DNA from: Blastocystis hominis
Lineage: Eukaryota > Sar > Bigyra > Opalinata > Blastocystidae
Length of the DNA: 64,000 nucleotides
NCBI RefSeq assembly: GCF_000151665.1
Contig: NW_013171849.1
Coordinates: 418,488 to 482,487 of the forward strand
Reading direction: 5' to 3'
Shown here: positions 25,701-34,747 of the stretch, in pieces
Numbering within the stretch: the first letter of the stretch is position 1
How the letters are laid out: each line of letters opens with the position of its first letter
Program-made: the position numbers and the translations under genes
The notes under the pieces: generated by a model
The model's input: only the letters and a program-made list of their open reading frames with translations
Database searches by the model: none
What the model was told of the DNA's origin: nothing

Positions 25701-26139
25701 TTCCATATCCAAATCGTTTCCAATTGATCATTATGCCCTTGTACACCAATATTCCATCATCATCATACATTTCACCATATCCAAATGGAATTCCTATCTT
25801 GCCTTCTGCCAATACTTTCCCTTCAAATCGACTTCCATGATCCAAATCTACAATCCCTTCTACTACTTCTATGGATTGTTGTTCACTATACGAAATAGCA
25901 CCAATTTGATGATTTCCAAACACTTTTAACACTTTCTGCTCATTGAGTACAAATCCTTGATTCATGAATACTCCATTATAAAATTTCAATACTACACATT
26001 CTCTATTACTCAAAATGAGTGAAATCCAGCCATTTAGTTTCATTTGTTTACCCAAGCATCCCTGCACATTCTGAATACTAGTTTGATAAATATGATAGTT
26101 ACTAATAGCAGAATTGACATAATCAACAATGCTTTGCAT
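22761..26139 (-). CDS. MORN/LRR repeat protein, family member 2
   Basis: One gene of about sixteen exons, although it looks like several broken frames. It starts MQSIVDYVNSAIS, like member 1, has the same MORN-like block (GYGEMYDDDGILVYKG etc.), then LRRs. After the first large exon (ending FVVRG) a five-exon set recurs: D-L-P-S-LQSITLG..., DLPSLQSIRLG..., DLPKLEIINSEG..., DIPNLKTVNLPSG..., then a new large exon DVSKLLFERV... The set occurs three times, each copy diverged. All fifteen introns are phase 1, 29-37 nt, AG|AT at the acceptor. The final exons encode DIPNLHKVSLPES and DITSELYSYL-stop (TAA, 22761-22763). No transmembrane helix was seen. The second and third sets carry WSCND/WTCND before the LRR, a feature absent from the first. 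Function unknown. Confidence 0.78.
24953..25808 (-). repeat. Left arm of a large inverted repeat
   Basis: This part of MORN/LRR gene 2 recurs in the opposite orientation at about 26771-27630. From about 24953 to 25540 the two arms look virtually identical, including introns; a 100-bp patch near 25540-25640 is diverged, then similarity resumes. The spacer is just under 1 kb. Confidence 0.75.
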
Positions 26140-26770
26140 CGAAATAAAACAAAAATATGAAAAACCTTTTTTTGTCAAACAAGATCTGTTTCGCTTTTTG
26201 TATAAGGAGGACAGTAATGTGGATTTTATCATACTGCGCTAGTTGCTACGGTACTGTAAAGTGTAATGAATGCTAAAAAGTAATTATTTTCTGTACATGA
26301 ACCATTAGCTGTCAATCAAGGATTTTGTTGCGCATTAATAATTGCTGACAGTATTTCATTCTTTGAGCTGCATGTGATTTGTGCTTAGAATGATTCGTTG
26401 CTCTTTTTTATTATGATGAAACCTAAGGAACATATGCCAATCACGTGTAGCTTTTTTATCTTATTATTGCGTTTTACCATTTTTGTTTTGCTTTAATTGC
26501 ATTAAAAGTATATTTCGCTTATATATTGTTTTTTATAAATTAGTTATGTAACAATCTGGGTAGTAATCAATTGTCTAATAATTAATAGAATACTACTGTA
26601 GGAAAAATACATAATCATAGATCCTTTTATTTAGTATCAAAAGTAGTACGTTAGTTAGGTGATATCTAACTCTATAAGCAAAAAAGATGGTAGACATTTC
26701 TTTTACTATGCATGTGAAAATAGTGCGCAATATTACCTATGAAGTAGATCATAGTAATTTTTAGAAAATA
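26140..26770. other. AT-rich spacer of the inverted repeat
   Basis: Contains the 5' flank of MORN/LRR gene 2 and the region just before the truncated inverted copy. Strongly AT-rich; no gene supported. Confidence 0.4.
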
Positions 26771-27900
26771 GAAGGTAAAATTGGAATTCCATTTGGATAT
26801 GGTGAAATGTATGATGATGATGGATTCTTGGTGTACAAGGGCATAATGATCAATTGGAAACGATTTGGATATGGAACGAGTTATCATAATAATGGAGCGA
26901 TTGAATATGAAGGATATTGGTGTGATGATAAGCGATTTGGAATTGGAAAAGTGTATGATCGATATGGTAAATTAGTGAATGAATGTGAATGGTGCAATGG
27001 AATTGAAAGTGATATTGATGTAAAATATGAAGGAGATGGAAGCAAACCACTGAATATCGGAATGAAACATTTGAAACTGAGTGATAATTGTGTATTGGTT
27101 GATTGGGATGTTTCATTATTGTATAATTTGGAATCAATCGAAATCGGCAATGATTGTTTTGAATCAATACAAACATTTCAAATCGATGGATTGAATCGAT
27201 TGAAAACGATCAAAATCGGTAAGAATTCATTCACGCAGAAAAAGAATGATGATGGAAATGATAAATCAAAATCTTTCCACATATTGAATTGTGAATCATT
27301 GCAATCGATTGAAATACGGAAATATAGTTTCAGTGATTATGCTGGCGAATTTGAATTGAAGAATTGTCCACAATTACAATCCATTCAAATTGGGACAATC
27401 GGAAAACATTCATACAATTTTCGATGCAGTTCATTTGTGGTTCGAGGTATTGAACTGATATTGAATATTTGGGTAATGCATAGATCTTCCATCACTACAA
27501 TCCATTACATTAGGTGATAGTGTGTTCAATAATTCCTTATCAACCATTATTGAAAGTATTGAATGAATTCGAATGAAATGATTAATATAGATCTTCCATC
27601 ACTACAATCCATTCGACTCGGTCTTGATGCCTTACTTAGGAAAAAATATTGGATCATGATCCTTGATGATGTGAAGCAATAATGACATATATTGAGGTGA
27701 CTGCCTATTATTCTTCTAGGTTTATCATTCCTGCACAGTACATTCGAATCTAGTTTCGTATATCCTCGCTCATTATTATTGGAAAATAGTTTTAAATATT
27801 GAATCTTGATAGTATTTAAATAATCCAAATCTTTAACTCGCCGATCTACTTGGTTTATTCCAGAGAGTTCGATAGAAAAATTTGTCAAGAGTATAATTTG
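26771..27900 (+). pseudogene. 5'-truncated MORN/LRR copy (right arm of inverted repeat)
   Basis: Starts abruptly inside the MORN block (KIGIPFGYGEMYDDDG) with no family N-terminus upstream, so it is truncated. It continues through the LRR exon to FVVRG, then the intron and exon pattern of gene 2. Up to about 27630 it is almost identical to the inverted arm. In the middle it carries NECEWCNGIESDI...YEGDGSKP, which resembles family member 1 rather than member 2, so the copy is a mosaic. Beyond 27630 it still aligns loosely with later family exons (traces of intron ends at about 27720 and 27920) but the frames are no longer maintained. Best read as a decaying gene fragment; a transcribed short form cannot be excluded. 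Confidence 0.65.
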
Positions 27901-28756
27901 GATTATTACTATTAATATATCCTAGATATATTTGGCATGCTTACCAACGACGTAATAAAAACATCAAGCAATGTTATACAAATAATTATTAACATTATTG
28001 AGTAGTTCTACCTTAGTGTATATATTTCAGTTGGTCATCAGTAATATAGAAATGTAATTTATTTTTGTCCATTTGTGTCATCAAAAAGTCCATAAAAATG
28101 GCATAAATATAGGAGATTATGACTTCTTCTCCATTGGACACAACCTAAACTTGAACTTAAAAATCAGTGTGAACTATAGGTTCTAGTTATAGGCAACTCA
28201 CCTTAAACAAAGAAATTCTACTCTATTTTATCAGTATTTATATGTCTTTTGTATCATTTTACTTCCTCATGATACCATTTCAGTCCAACAAGCATATTGT
28301 ACTAATAGTAGTATTGGATTGCTCTTGATGTTATTCTATACCCTATTTGACTATATTTTTATATTAATTGAAACGCATTTGATCACATTTCCCTTAATTC
28401 CTCATTTCGTTTTTAGTCCTTTCCTGTAGCATGACTAATGCCCAAAATGATATTGAGTGGATTTAAAATATCGCCCAACAAAGTACAAATACCAGATGAA
28501 CCTATTCTTGAAAAAAAGTGATTCGATGCAATTCCAGTTTATCTCTTCGACCAACTATTTTGAATACTCCATACTACAATGCACGATTCTTTTTCTTTTT
28601 CCGATGCCTTTCATTTCCTTCATCAACCGTATTTTCCATCCTTAACAACACAATCTGCTTCCCTATTTCTATGAATTCTAAATCTCCGAAACCCTTTCTA
28701 TTCAATATGGAATTGTATCTTTCATTTTCCTTTTTTCACATTTTCTTTGTATTTGA
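27901..28756. other. AT-rich gene-free region
   Basis: Possible remnants of family 3' exons at the left edge, then plain AT-rich DNA up to the SSADH start. Only short chance frames are present. Confidence 0.4.
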
Positions 28757-30465
28757 ATGTTGTCAAAGGTATTTCTTTTTTATATTATGCTTGATTATCC
28801 ACTAGGCTATACGATTGCCCGTTTTTAGCTACGTTCGGTCCTTTTCTTTAGTTTGGATATTTTTCTCATCTAATTATCTAGTTGGCCGAGTCGCAAAAGT
28901 CCTACATTAATGGCGAGTGGATGAACTCTACAAACACCTTTGATGTGAAAGGTGACTTTTCAGTCCATTATCTAATCGTTTAGACCCAGCAACAGGGAAA
29001 ACTGTTGGTACTGTGATGAACTGTGACAGAACTCATGCCGAAGAAGCAATCCGAGCAGCCAAAGCTGCTTTTCCCGAATGGGCGTCCATGAACCCCACTG
29101 TATTATTATTACACAAACCCCACAACCCTAGAATCGTAGCGCAATTCTCTTTCGTCTGTACGATCTCCTAATCGAGCACAGCGAAGAGCTCTCCAAGGTC
29201 ATGACCCTCGAGAGCGGCAAGCCCATCCGCGAATCCCGCGGCGAAGTCCAATACGGCGCGAACTTCGTCCGCTGGTTCGCCGAGGAGAGCAAGCATCTCC
29301 GCGGACAAACCATCACGTCGCTCTCCTCCCCCGCCTCGCGCCAGCTCCTCACGCTCTACCAGCCGGTCGGCGTCGTCGGCCTGATCTCCTCCTGGAACTT
29401 CCCGATCGCGATGATCACCCGCAAGATGGCCGCCGCGCTCTCCGTCGGCTGCACCTGCGTCCTGAAGCCGCCCAGCGCCTCGCCGCTCTCCGCTCTCTAC
29501 CTGGCCCTCCTCGCCGAGCGCGCCGGCGTCCCTCCGGGCGTGTTCAACGTGGTCTGCTGCACGTCAGCCAACGGGAAGCAGGTCGGGAAGGCGCTGTTAG
29601 AGTCGTCGGACGTGCGCGCGCTGTCGTTCACGGGATCGACGTCGGTGGGACAGTATTTGATCCGCGAATCGGCGGGGTCGGTGAAGAAATTGGGGCTGGA
29701 GCTGGGCGGGAACGCGCCGTTTATCGTGTTTAAGGACTGCAATCTGGAGGACGCGGTGGAAGGAGCGATCGCGTCGAAGTTCCGGAACTCGGGACAGACG
29801 TGTATCTGCGCGAACCGGCTCTTCGTGGAGGATTCGGTGTGCGATGAGTTCACGAAGCGATTCGTGAAGCGCGTGCGCGAGCTGAAAGTGAGCCATGGAT
29901 TGGAGGAGGACTGCGATGTGGGCCCGCTGATCAATCGTAGCGCCGTGGAGAGCTGTGAGGAGAAGATTCGCGATGTAGGGGTGCGGAGAGAGTGCGAGGT
30001 AGGCGGTGGAGAAGGGCGCGCGCGTGCTTTGTGGCGGCAAACGACACATTTTGGGCGGCAATTTTTACGAACCCACGGTGTTGACGAACGTCACCAGGGA
30101 CATGAAAGTGTTCTCGGAGGAGAGTTTTGCGCCGATTGCGCCGATGTGGGGAAGAAGAGAGATGCATGACATGTAGATTGCGATTCTCGACGGAGGAGGA
30201 AGCGATTGAAATGGCGAATGATACCAACGCTGGACTCGCTTCGTATGTGTATTCGAGGGATATAGGGCGCTGTATGCGCGTGGCGCGTGCGCTGGAATAT
30301 GGAATTGTGGGGGTGAACGAAGCGGTGCCCAGTGCTGCGGAAGCACCGTTCGGAGGAATGAAGCAGAGTGGGCTAGGAAGAGAGGGAGGAGCTTCGGGGC
30401 TTATGGAGTATGTGGAAGAGAAATATGTGTGCTTGGGAGGATTGGATCATTGGAGTGTTTGTTGA
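28757..30465 (+). CDS. gabD: Succinate-semialdehyde dehydrogenase, organelle-targeted
   Basis: NAD(P)-dependent oxidation of succinate semialdehyde to succinate (GABA shunt). Motifs: [23 protein letters not shown] (cofactor fold), FTGSTSVG, catalytic Glu in [12 protein letters not shown], catalytic Cys in [23 protein letters not shown], and [15 protein letters not shown]. The KFRNSGQTC and NAPFIVF forms favour SSADH over other aldehyde dehydrogenases. The start was found through introns: MLSK is followed by a 37-nt intron, then [19 protein letters not shown], a basic, Ser-rich presequence that suggests import into the mitochondrion-related organelle. Six introns in all. The family's usual end, KYVCLGGL, is followed by DH and then TG-GAG-TGTTTGTT, so TGA is probably created by polyadenylation at 30451; the genomic TGA is at 30465. 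Confidence 0.93.
30456..30463 (+). terminator. TGTTTGTT at the SSADH gene end
   Basis: Starts three bases after in-frame TG (30451-30452), five codons before the genomic TGA; the predicted protein then ends LGGLDH. Confidence 0.6.
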
Positions 30466-30544
30466 AAACAGATTGATAAACTGTGAGTGTGAGTGTGAGA
30501 TAGGGTGGTTGCGGTTATTTTTTTTTTGATAAGAAAGGATAACC

Positions 30545-31041
30545 TTATAAATGCTCTCGAATCACTTTTTCCTCCAGATCACCTAAATCAAAGGCGTCAA
30601 TAAGTTTGGATCCTTCGAGCTTGGACTGGAACGCCTTTTTGCTGGAAGAATACATCACTTTTTCCTTTATGGAGCAATGATCCGGTGTCCTGCCCATTAC
30701 TCTATCGTTGTAGACTTACCATGTGATAAGCAGCAATTCCGCATGCTTTCGTCGCTCCTCATCGGTGAATTCATAGTCAAATACCACGAAGCAAGGTTCC
30801 TCCGGAGGGAGCGATTGGACCATCTCGTCCCAGGTCACGTCCCGACTCCCCTAGATTAAATGCACTGTCATTCGTTTACATATCGCTGGATCACGATTTG
30901 TTCCATGCCTTCCACTTTTTCTATCTTGAACACAATGTATCTGCAGTGCTTTCGAAGGCGAAGCTGGTCGTACTGCTGAGTACATTCATCTGTGCAAGTT
31001 ATTCCCGACTAGACATCACAGAACGACCTCAACAAAACCAT
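30545..31041 (-). CDS. ADF/cofilin, actin-depolymerising factor
   Basis: Binds and severs actin filaments. Exons joined over four introns of 29-30 nt read M|SGITCTDECTQQYDQL, KHCRYIVFKIEKVEG, DVTWDEMVQSLPPEEPCFVVFDYEF, then TWTPDHCSIKEKVMYSSSKKAF and GDLEEKVIREHL-stop. The SG-T-DEC start, the W-PD-IK-KM-YSSSK actin-binding helix and length near 135 residues match the family. The first intron lies directly after the ATG, as in many ADF genes. A TATATA-like box is only a few bases upstream of the ATG. The gene converges on SSADH with about 80 nt between stops. Confidence 0.93.
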
Positions 31042-31235
31042 TGTATATAAGATTTTGAATGGCTTCCCTGCCTCTCCTCTATATCCCATTCAACGAAGTA
31101 TCCCATTTCGTTTCCAACAAACAAGAAAGAAAAAACTACAAAAGAAAAAAGACCTTCTCAAGGCAAATTCAATAAAACGTTATTCAACTTCGCTTCCCTC
31201 GCCGCACTCCACATGGTAACATACTGCCGCACATC
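31042..31235. other. Promoter of ADF and 3' flank of the phosphatase gene
   Basis: A short spacer with a TATA-like stretch next to the ADF start and AACAAACA (minus-strand TGTTTGTT) at 31116-31123, which probably marks the 3' end of the CTD-phosphatase transcript. Confidence 0.4.
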
Positions 31236-32350
31236 CTACGCCTCACTCGCTCCCTCCTCTCCTACAGACTTCTTCGACAGATACTCCAAAAACGGGATCA
31301 TCTCGATCAGCTCTCTGTCTTGCATGTCATCGATAAACGGCACGCACTCGATCCCGTTATTGGGCTGGAACTGGAAACTCACCGCGGAGTTGTCGATCAT
31401 CACCACCGAGTCCAAGCTGCGTCCCAGCAGCCCCAAATCTTTCACTAGAATGCCTCCTGATTGCACGCAGTGGTCCCGAAAGAGCCGAGCCGAGATGAGA
31501 TTGTTCGGATCGATCTTGTCCAGCAAGGGATCGGCGTACTATCCGTCACACAGCGAGCTCAAAAGCGAACCACAGGGAGACTGGCGGTGTACACGACGAC
31601 CTCGTAGATTTCGCTCATTCGACGAAGGAATTCGGTGGTTCCGGGACGCAGATACACGTAAACGTTGTAGAGGTCACCCTCGATTTCGACGGGAATCACG
31701 TAGCTGCAGTCGTCGGTCGGTTGGAAGGTCGAGTGAACTAAAGTTTCGTCCAGATCCAGAACGAGCGTTTTCCGACCCTGGTTCGCGCTGGACTGCTCAC
31801 CCAAAAAAGGACCCGTTGGGGTTTCGATTAACTGGCCCTGGACCTCTCCGCCTGGGGGGGATGTCACACTTAGGACCGGATCACAAGCATCACCTCCAAA
31901 GAACTGGATTTCCTGGTCCATGCTGTCACATAAACAGCAGATATAGTACAAAAGACGTTTGAAAAACTAGAGTTTACCCGAATCAAAGCACCCTACGCCC
32001 ATCTTTTTCGGTTTCGTAAGCTCTTGACTCTCCTCATCCGAGTCTGTCTCCTTAATCGAGTCAAGAGGAGTTGGTTTTAAAGAACCATCTTCCTGTGCTG
32101 AGTAAATAGCATCTTGTAGTTTATGGTACTGAGAAACCTCGAGAAGATGCTTTGGAATGTGTGTAGTTTCGGTTCGTGCAAAAATAATAGGGTTTGACGA
32201 CTCCGGACAGATTTCTACGAATCATCCTTTTTACAAATGGTGACCGCAATTCTTTTCTGCAGGTGTCTCGAAATCTTCTGAAAGACTATTCCTCCCCATA
32301 CCGTAATGTATTTTCTGTGCTTCGTTGGTCACACTTCGCAACTGGCTCAT
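31236..32350 (-). CDS. SCP/FCP1-type phosphatase (CTD small phosphatase-like)
   Basis: HAD-superfamily protein phosphatase that in other eukaryotes removes phosphate from the RNA polymerase II CTD or related Ser targets. The catalytic DLDETLVHS (DxDxT/V; near 31740) is followed by YLRPGTTEFLRRMSEIYEVVVYTAS, then across a 35-nt intron YADPLLDKIDPNN, RLFRDHCV, YVKDL-equivalent LVKDLGLLGR, VVMIDNSAVSFQFQPNN (second HAD Asp pair region) and PFIDDMQDRELIEMIPFLE. The N-terminal third, from MSQLRSVTNEAQKIHYG, is acidic and probably disordered; it includes a Cys/aromatic patch KRLLYYICCLCDS that could be palmitoylated (inference). Three introns of 30-35 nt. Shares a 244-bp divergent promoter region with the HMG gene. 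Confidence 0.88.
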
Positions 32351-32594
32351 TCCTTGGGCTTCTAGGTTGGAGAGAAACACAAAAAGATGGTTCTCTTAGC
32401 AGAACAATAATCGTTCGGTACACAAAAACACTACAAAAAACTCAAAGAATTGCCTTTTCAGTCATTCAGACTGGATGCTTACTCTCTCTCTTCAAACCCG
32501 TGTAGTCCGCTACGCCTGATCCCCTCTCTCTGCTAAATGCACGAAAATTTGGTGCTCCAATAAGCGTGCCCTCAGTCTTTTTTCTTAAATAGTC
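32351..32594. promoter_or_regulatory. Divergent promoter region
   Basis: A 244-bp interval between the start codons of the CTD-phosphatase (-) and HMG-box (+) genes, so both promoters must lie here or overlap the 5' ends. No specific element was recognised. Confidence 0.4.
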
Positions 32595-33506
32595 ATGTCA
32601 GAAATGTCGGAATTGGAGAGCGTAGGGAGTGAACCATTTTGCTTTCAGTTGGGTTCGAAATTTCTTTGCAACTCCAATAGGTTGTGAATTTGAGTAATTT
32701 CGAACTCTTCCTCCAATACTATTTGTGATTCTAACACTTGACTAGATAGGAAGAGACGTGAAGATACGAAAAAGGAGAAAACAACGGAAAGCCCCCGATG
32801 CACCGAAGAAAGCACTGACCCCGTATATCATTTTCAGTAAAGAGATCCGGCCCAAGATAAAAGCAAGCGTCGAGCAAGGTACCAAGGTGCTGGGTAGTGT
32901 TTGTGGTCAATACTAGGTTACCGAGATTGTTCGTATCATTGCTGAGAAATGGGCAGCGATGACAGATGAGGAAAAGGCTCCATATGTGAAACTAGCCGAA
33001 GAAGATAAAATCCGGTACAGTCGCGAGATGACCACGTACGATGGTCCTCTGCATGTCCCAGTCGTTCAAAAGCGCGGCCATCAAAATAAAGTCCCGGTAT
33101 GAGCATTTGTGTTCTGTTCATGGAGTAGGGTGCTCCCAAACGCGCCATGTCTCCCTTCCTCTTCTTTTCGAACGAGAAACGAGGTCAGATTCAAACCGAG
33201 AATCCCTCCATGAAGATCACCGAGGTCTCTGTGAAGCTGGGCGAGATTTGGCGTGACATGACAGAAGAGGAAAAGGAGCCATATATGCAGAAGAGCCGCG
33301 AGGATCGAGACCGCTACCACGCGCAGCAGGACGAGTTTAAAGGAAAGAACAGCCAGCAAGCCACTGTACGCGAAGAGAGGGAGTGCGATGTAGACAAAGC
33401 CGACGAGCAGCATTTCTGTGCCGATGAATCCGGATATTTCTGGAAATCAGTGGAGTTTGCCTCTGCCGGAGAGTTCGAATACCTCGATGTACCAGAGGAT
33501 TTATGA
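32595..33506 (+). CDS. Two-HMG-box chromatin protein
   Basis: Architectural DNA-binding protein like HMGB. After a short N-terminal exon (MSEMSELES) and an uncertain intron region (about 32622-32748), box A reads APKKALTPYIIFSKEIRPKI...VTEIVRIIAEKWAAMTDEEKAPYVKLAEEDKIRY, with a 30-nt intron between EQGTK and VTE. Box B reads APKRAMSPFLFFSNEKR...VSVKLGEIWRDMTEEEKEPYMQKSREDRDRY. The short C-terminal tail is acidic (ECDVDKADEQ, EFEYLDVPEDL) but lacks the long Asp/Glu run of animal HMGB. A TGTTTGT motif lies at about 33620. Nuclear role expected. Confidence 0.85.
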
Positions 33507-33860
33507 AATGTCTCCACAGAACTCTTCCTTTACGAATATTTCCATTCCCATGGGGTTTAATGGTATGGAACGCTTGTAGAGGTCTCAATTAGGTGTTGTT
33601 ACATAATTTGTTATTCTTTGTCGTTTGTTTGTACAAAAACAATTGTTGCTTAGTGGTTTGGAGTGTGATTTTCAGAGCAGGCGAAGGAATCATTGGAGGT
33701 TTGGTCCTTGTGCTTCTTCGTTCCTATTCCACGATATTTTGGTAGGGTACGACTGGATCCAACCACGGAGTGTCAAAACTCTGTGAGATGCAATCTTTCC
33801 AAAACGAAGAATCGAAAAAGCCAAAAATTAAGCCCATCTTCATAGAAAAACTTACGAGCC
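33507..33860. other. Intergenic region
   Basis: Holds a TTTGTTTGT polyadenylation-type motif near 33620 for the HMG gene and the promoter of the reductase-like gene. No coding signal was seen in either strand. Confidence 0.4.
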
Positions 33861-34691
33861 ATGGATTCGTATATGGATACATACGTGATTATTGCTGCCT
33901 TTACGGTCTGTCTACTTTATGGCTTTAAAAGTTTCATGTATATCGTTACTACAGGCTACAATCTGTGTGTGGCCGTTCAGGCTATTATCGTGCTTGTTCT
34001 GTATCGCGACGTGATTATGGATCCTATGAATCGAGTGAATGCTATTCTTCTGGTCTGCCATGCTGCCATTTCAATTACCTACGCTATCCGCCTCGCCTCC
34101 TTTATTATCATCCGTTCGACGAGAGCCTCGTATAATGAGAGTGAAAAGCCTCATTCATATCCGCTCCCTCGTCTCTCCGTTTTGTTGCCCATGATAGTGA
34201 TGTGTGGTTGCATCTACTTCTTTGAGACGTCTCCCCTCCTTGCGCACGCTCGCTCTATCAAAATGCATAACCCAATCAATATCCCTATCCGTGTTCTGGG
34301 ACTTGCCATCATGTTCACGGGTTTTTTGATTGAGAGCATCGCCGATGCCCAAAAGTCTGCGTTCAAGAAGGAGAATCCCAAGCTCTTCTGCTCCACTGGG
34401 ATCTTCAGAATGGTTCGAATGCCGAACTATTTCGGAGAAATGCTTGTGTGGTCGGGAAGTCTGGTTGCTGGATTTGCCTCGAAGATGGAGGTTCCGATTA
34501 TGGTATCGAGCATTCTGGGAGTGGCGTCCTCTGTCTTCATCATGTTCTCTGCTGCGGCTCGCCTGGATAAGAAGCAATTGGATAATTACGGAAATAACCC
34601 GGATTATTTGGAGTATCGTAAGAAAACCCCGGTGCTCATCCCTTTCATCCCGCTCTATTCTCTTACGTCTGAAAAGCCTAAAGATGAATAG
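33861..34691 (+). CDS. Steroid 5-alpha-reductase-like membrane protein (DUF1295)
   Basis: Single-exon gene, 276 residues, six or seven hydrophobic segments: residues about 7-25, 30-47, 58-80, 100-120, 140-160 and 190-220. The C-terminal half contains the DUF1295/SRD5A hallmark GIFRMVRMPNYFGEMLVWSG, with the conserved Asn-Tyr-x-Gly-Glu, and ends with a DKKQLDNYG...YLEYRKKTPVLIPFIP segment, also typical. Probably an NADPH-dependent lipid double-bond reductase of the ER; the substrate cannot be told. No intron disrupts it, unlike its neighbours. Stop TAG at 34689-34691; TGTTTGTT at 34713-34720, so the 3' UTR would be very short. Confidence 0.82.
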   Translation: MDSYMDTYVIIAAFTVCLLYGFKSFMYIVTTGYNLCVAVQAIIVLVLYRDVIMDPMNRVNAILLVCHAAISITYAIRLASFIIIRSTRASYNESEKPHSYPLPRLSVLLPMIVMCGCIYFFETSPLLAHARSIKMHNPINIPIRVLGLAIMFTGFLIESIADAQKSAFKKENPKLFCSTGIFRMVRMPNYFGEMLVWSGSLVAGFASKMEVPIMVSSILGVASSVFIMFSAAARLDKKQLDNYGNNPDYLEYRKKTPVLIPFIPLYSLTSEKPKDE

Positions 34692-34747
34692 GTGAGTGGT
34701 GTTGCTTAGCATTGTTTGTTTCATAATCTACTGTTCGTGTAAACGAG

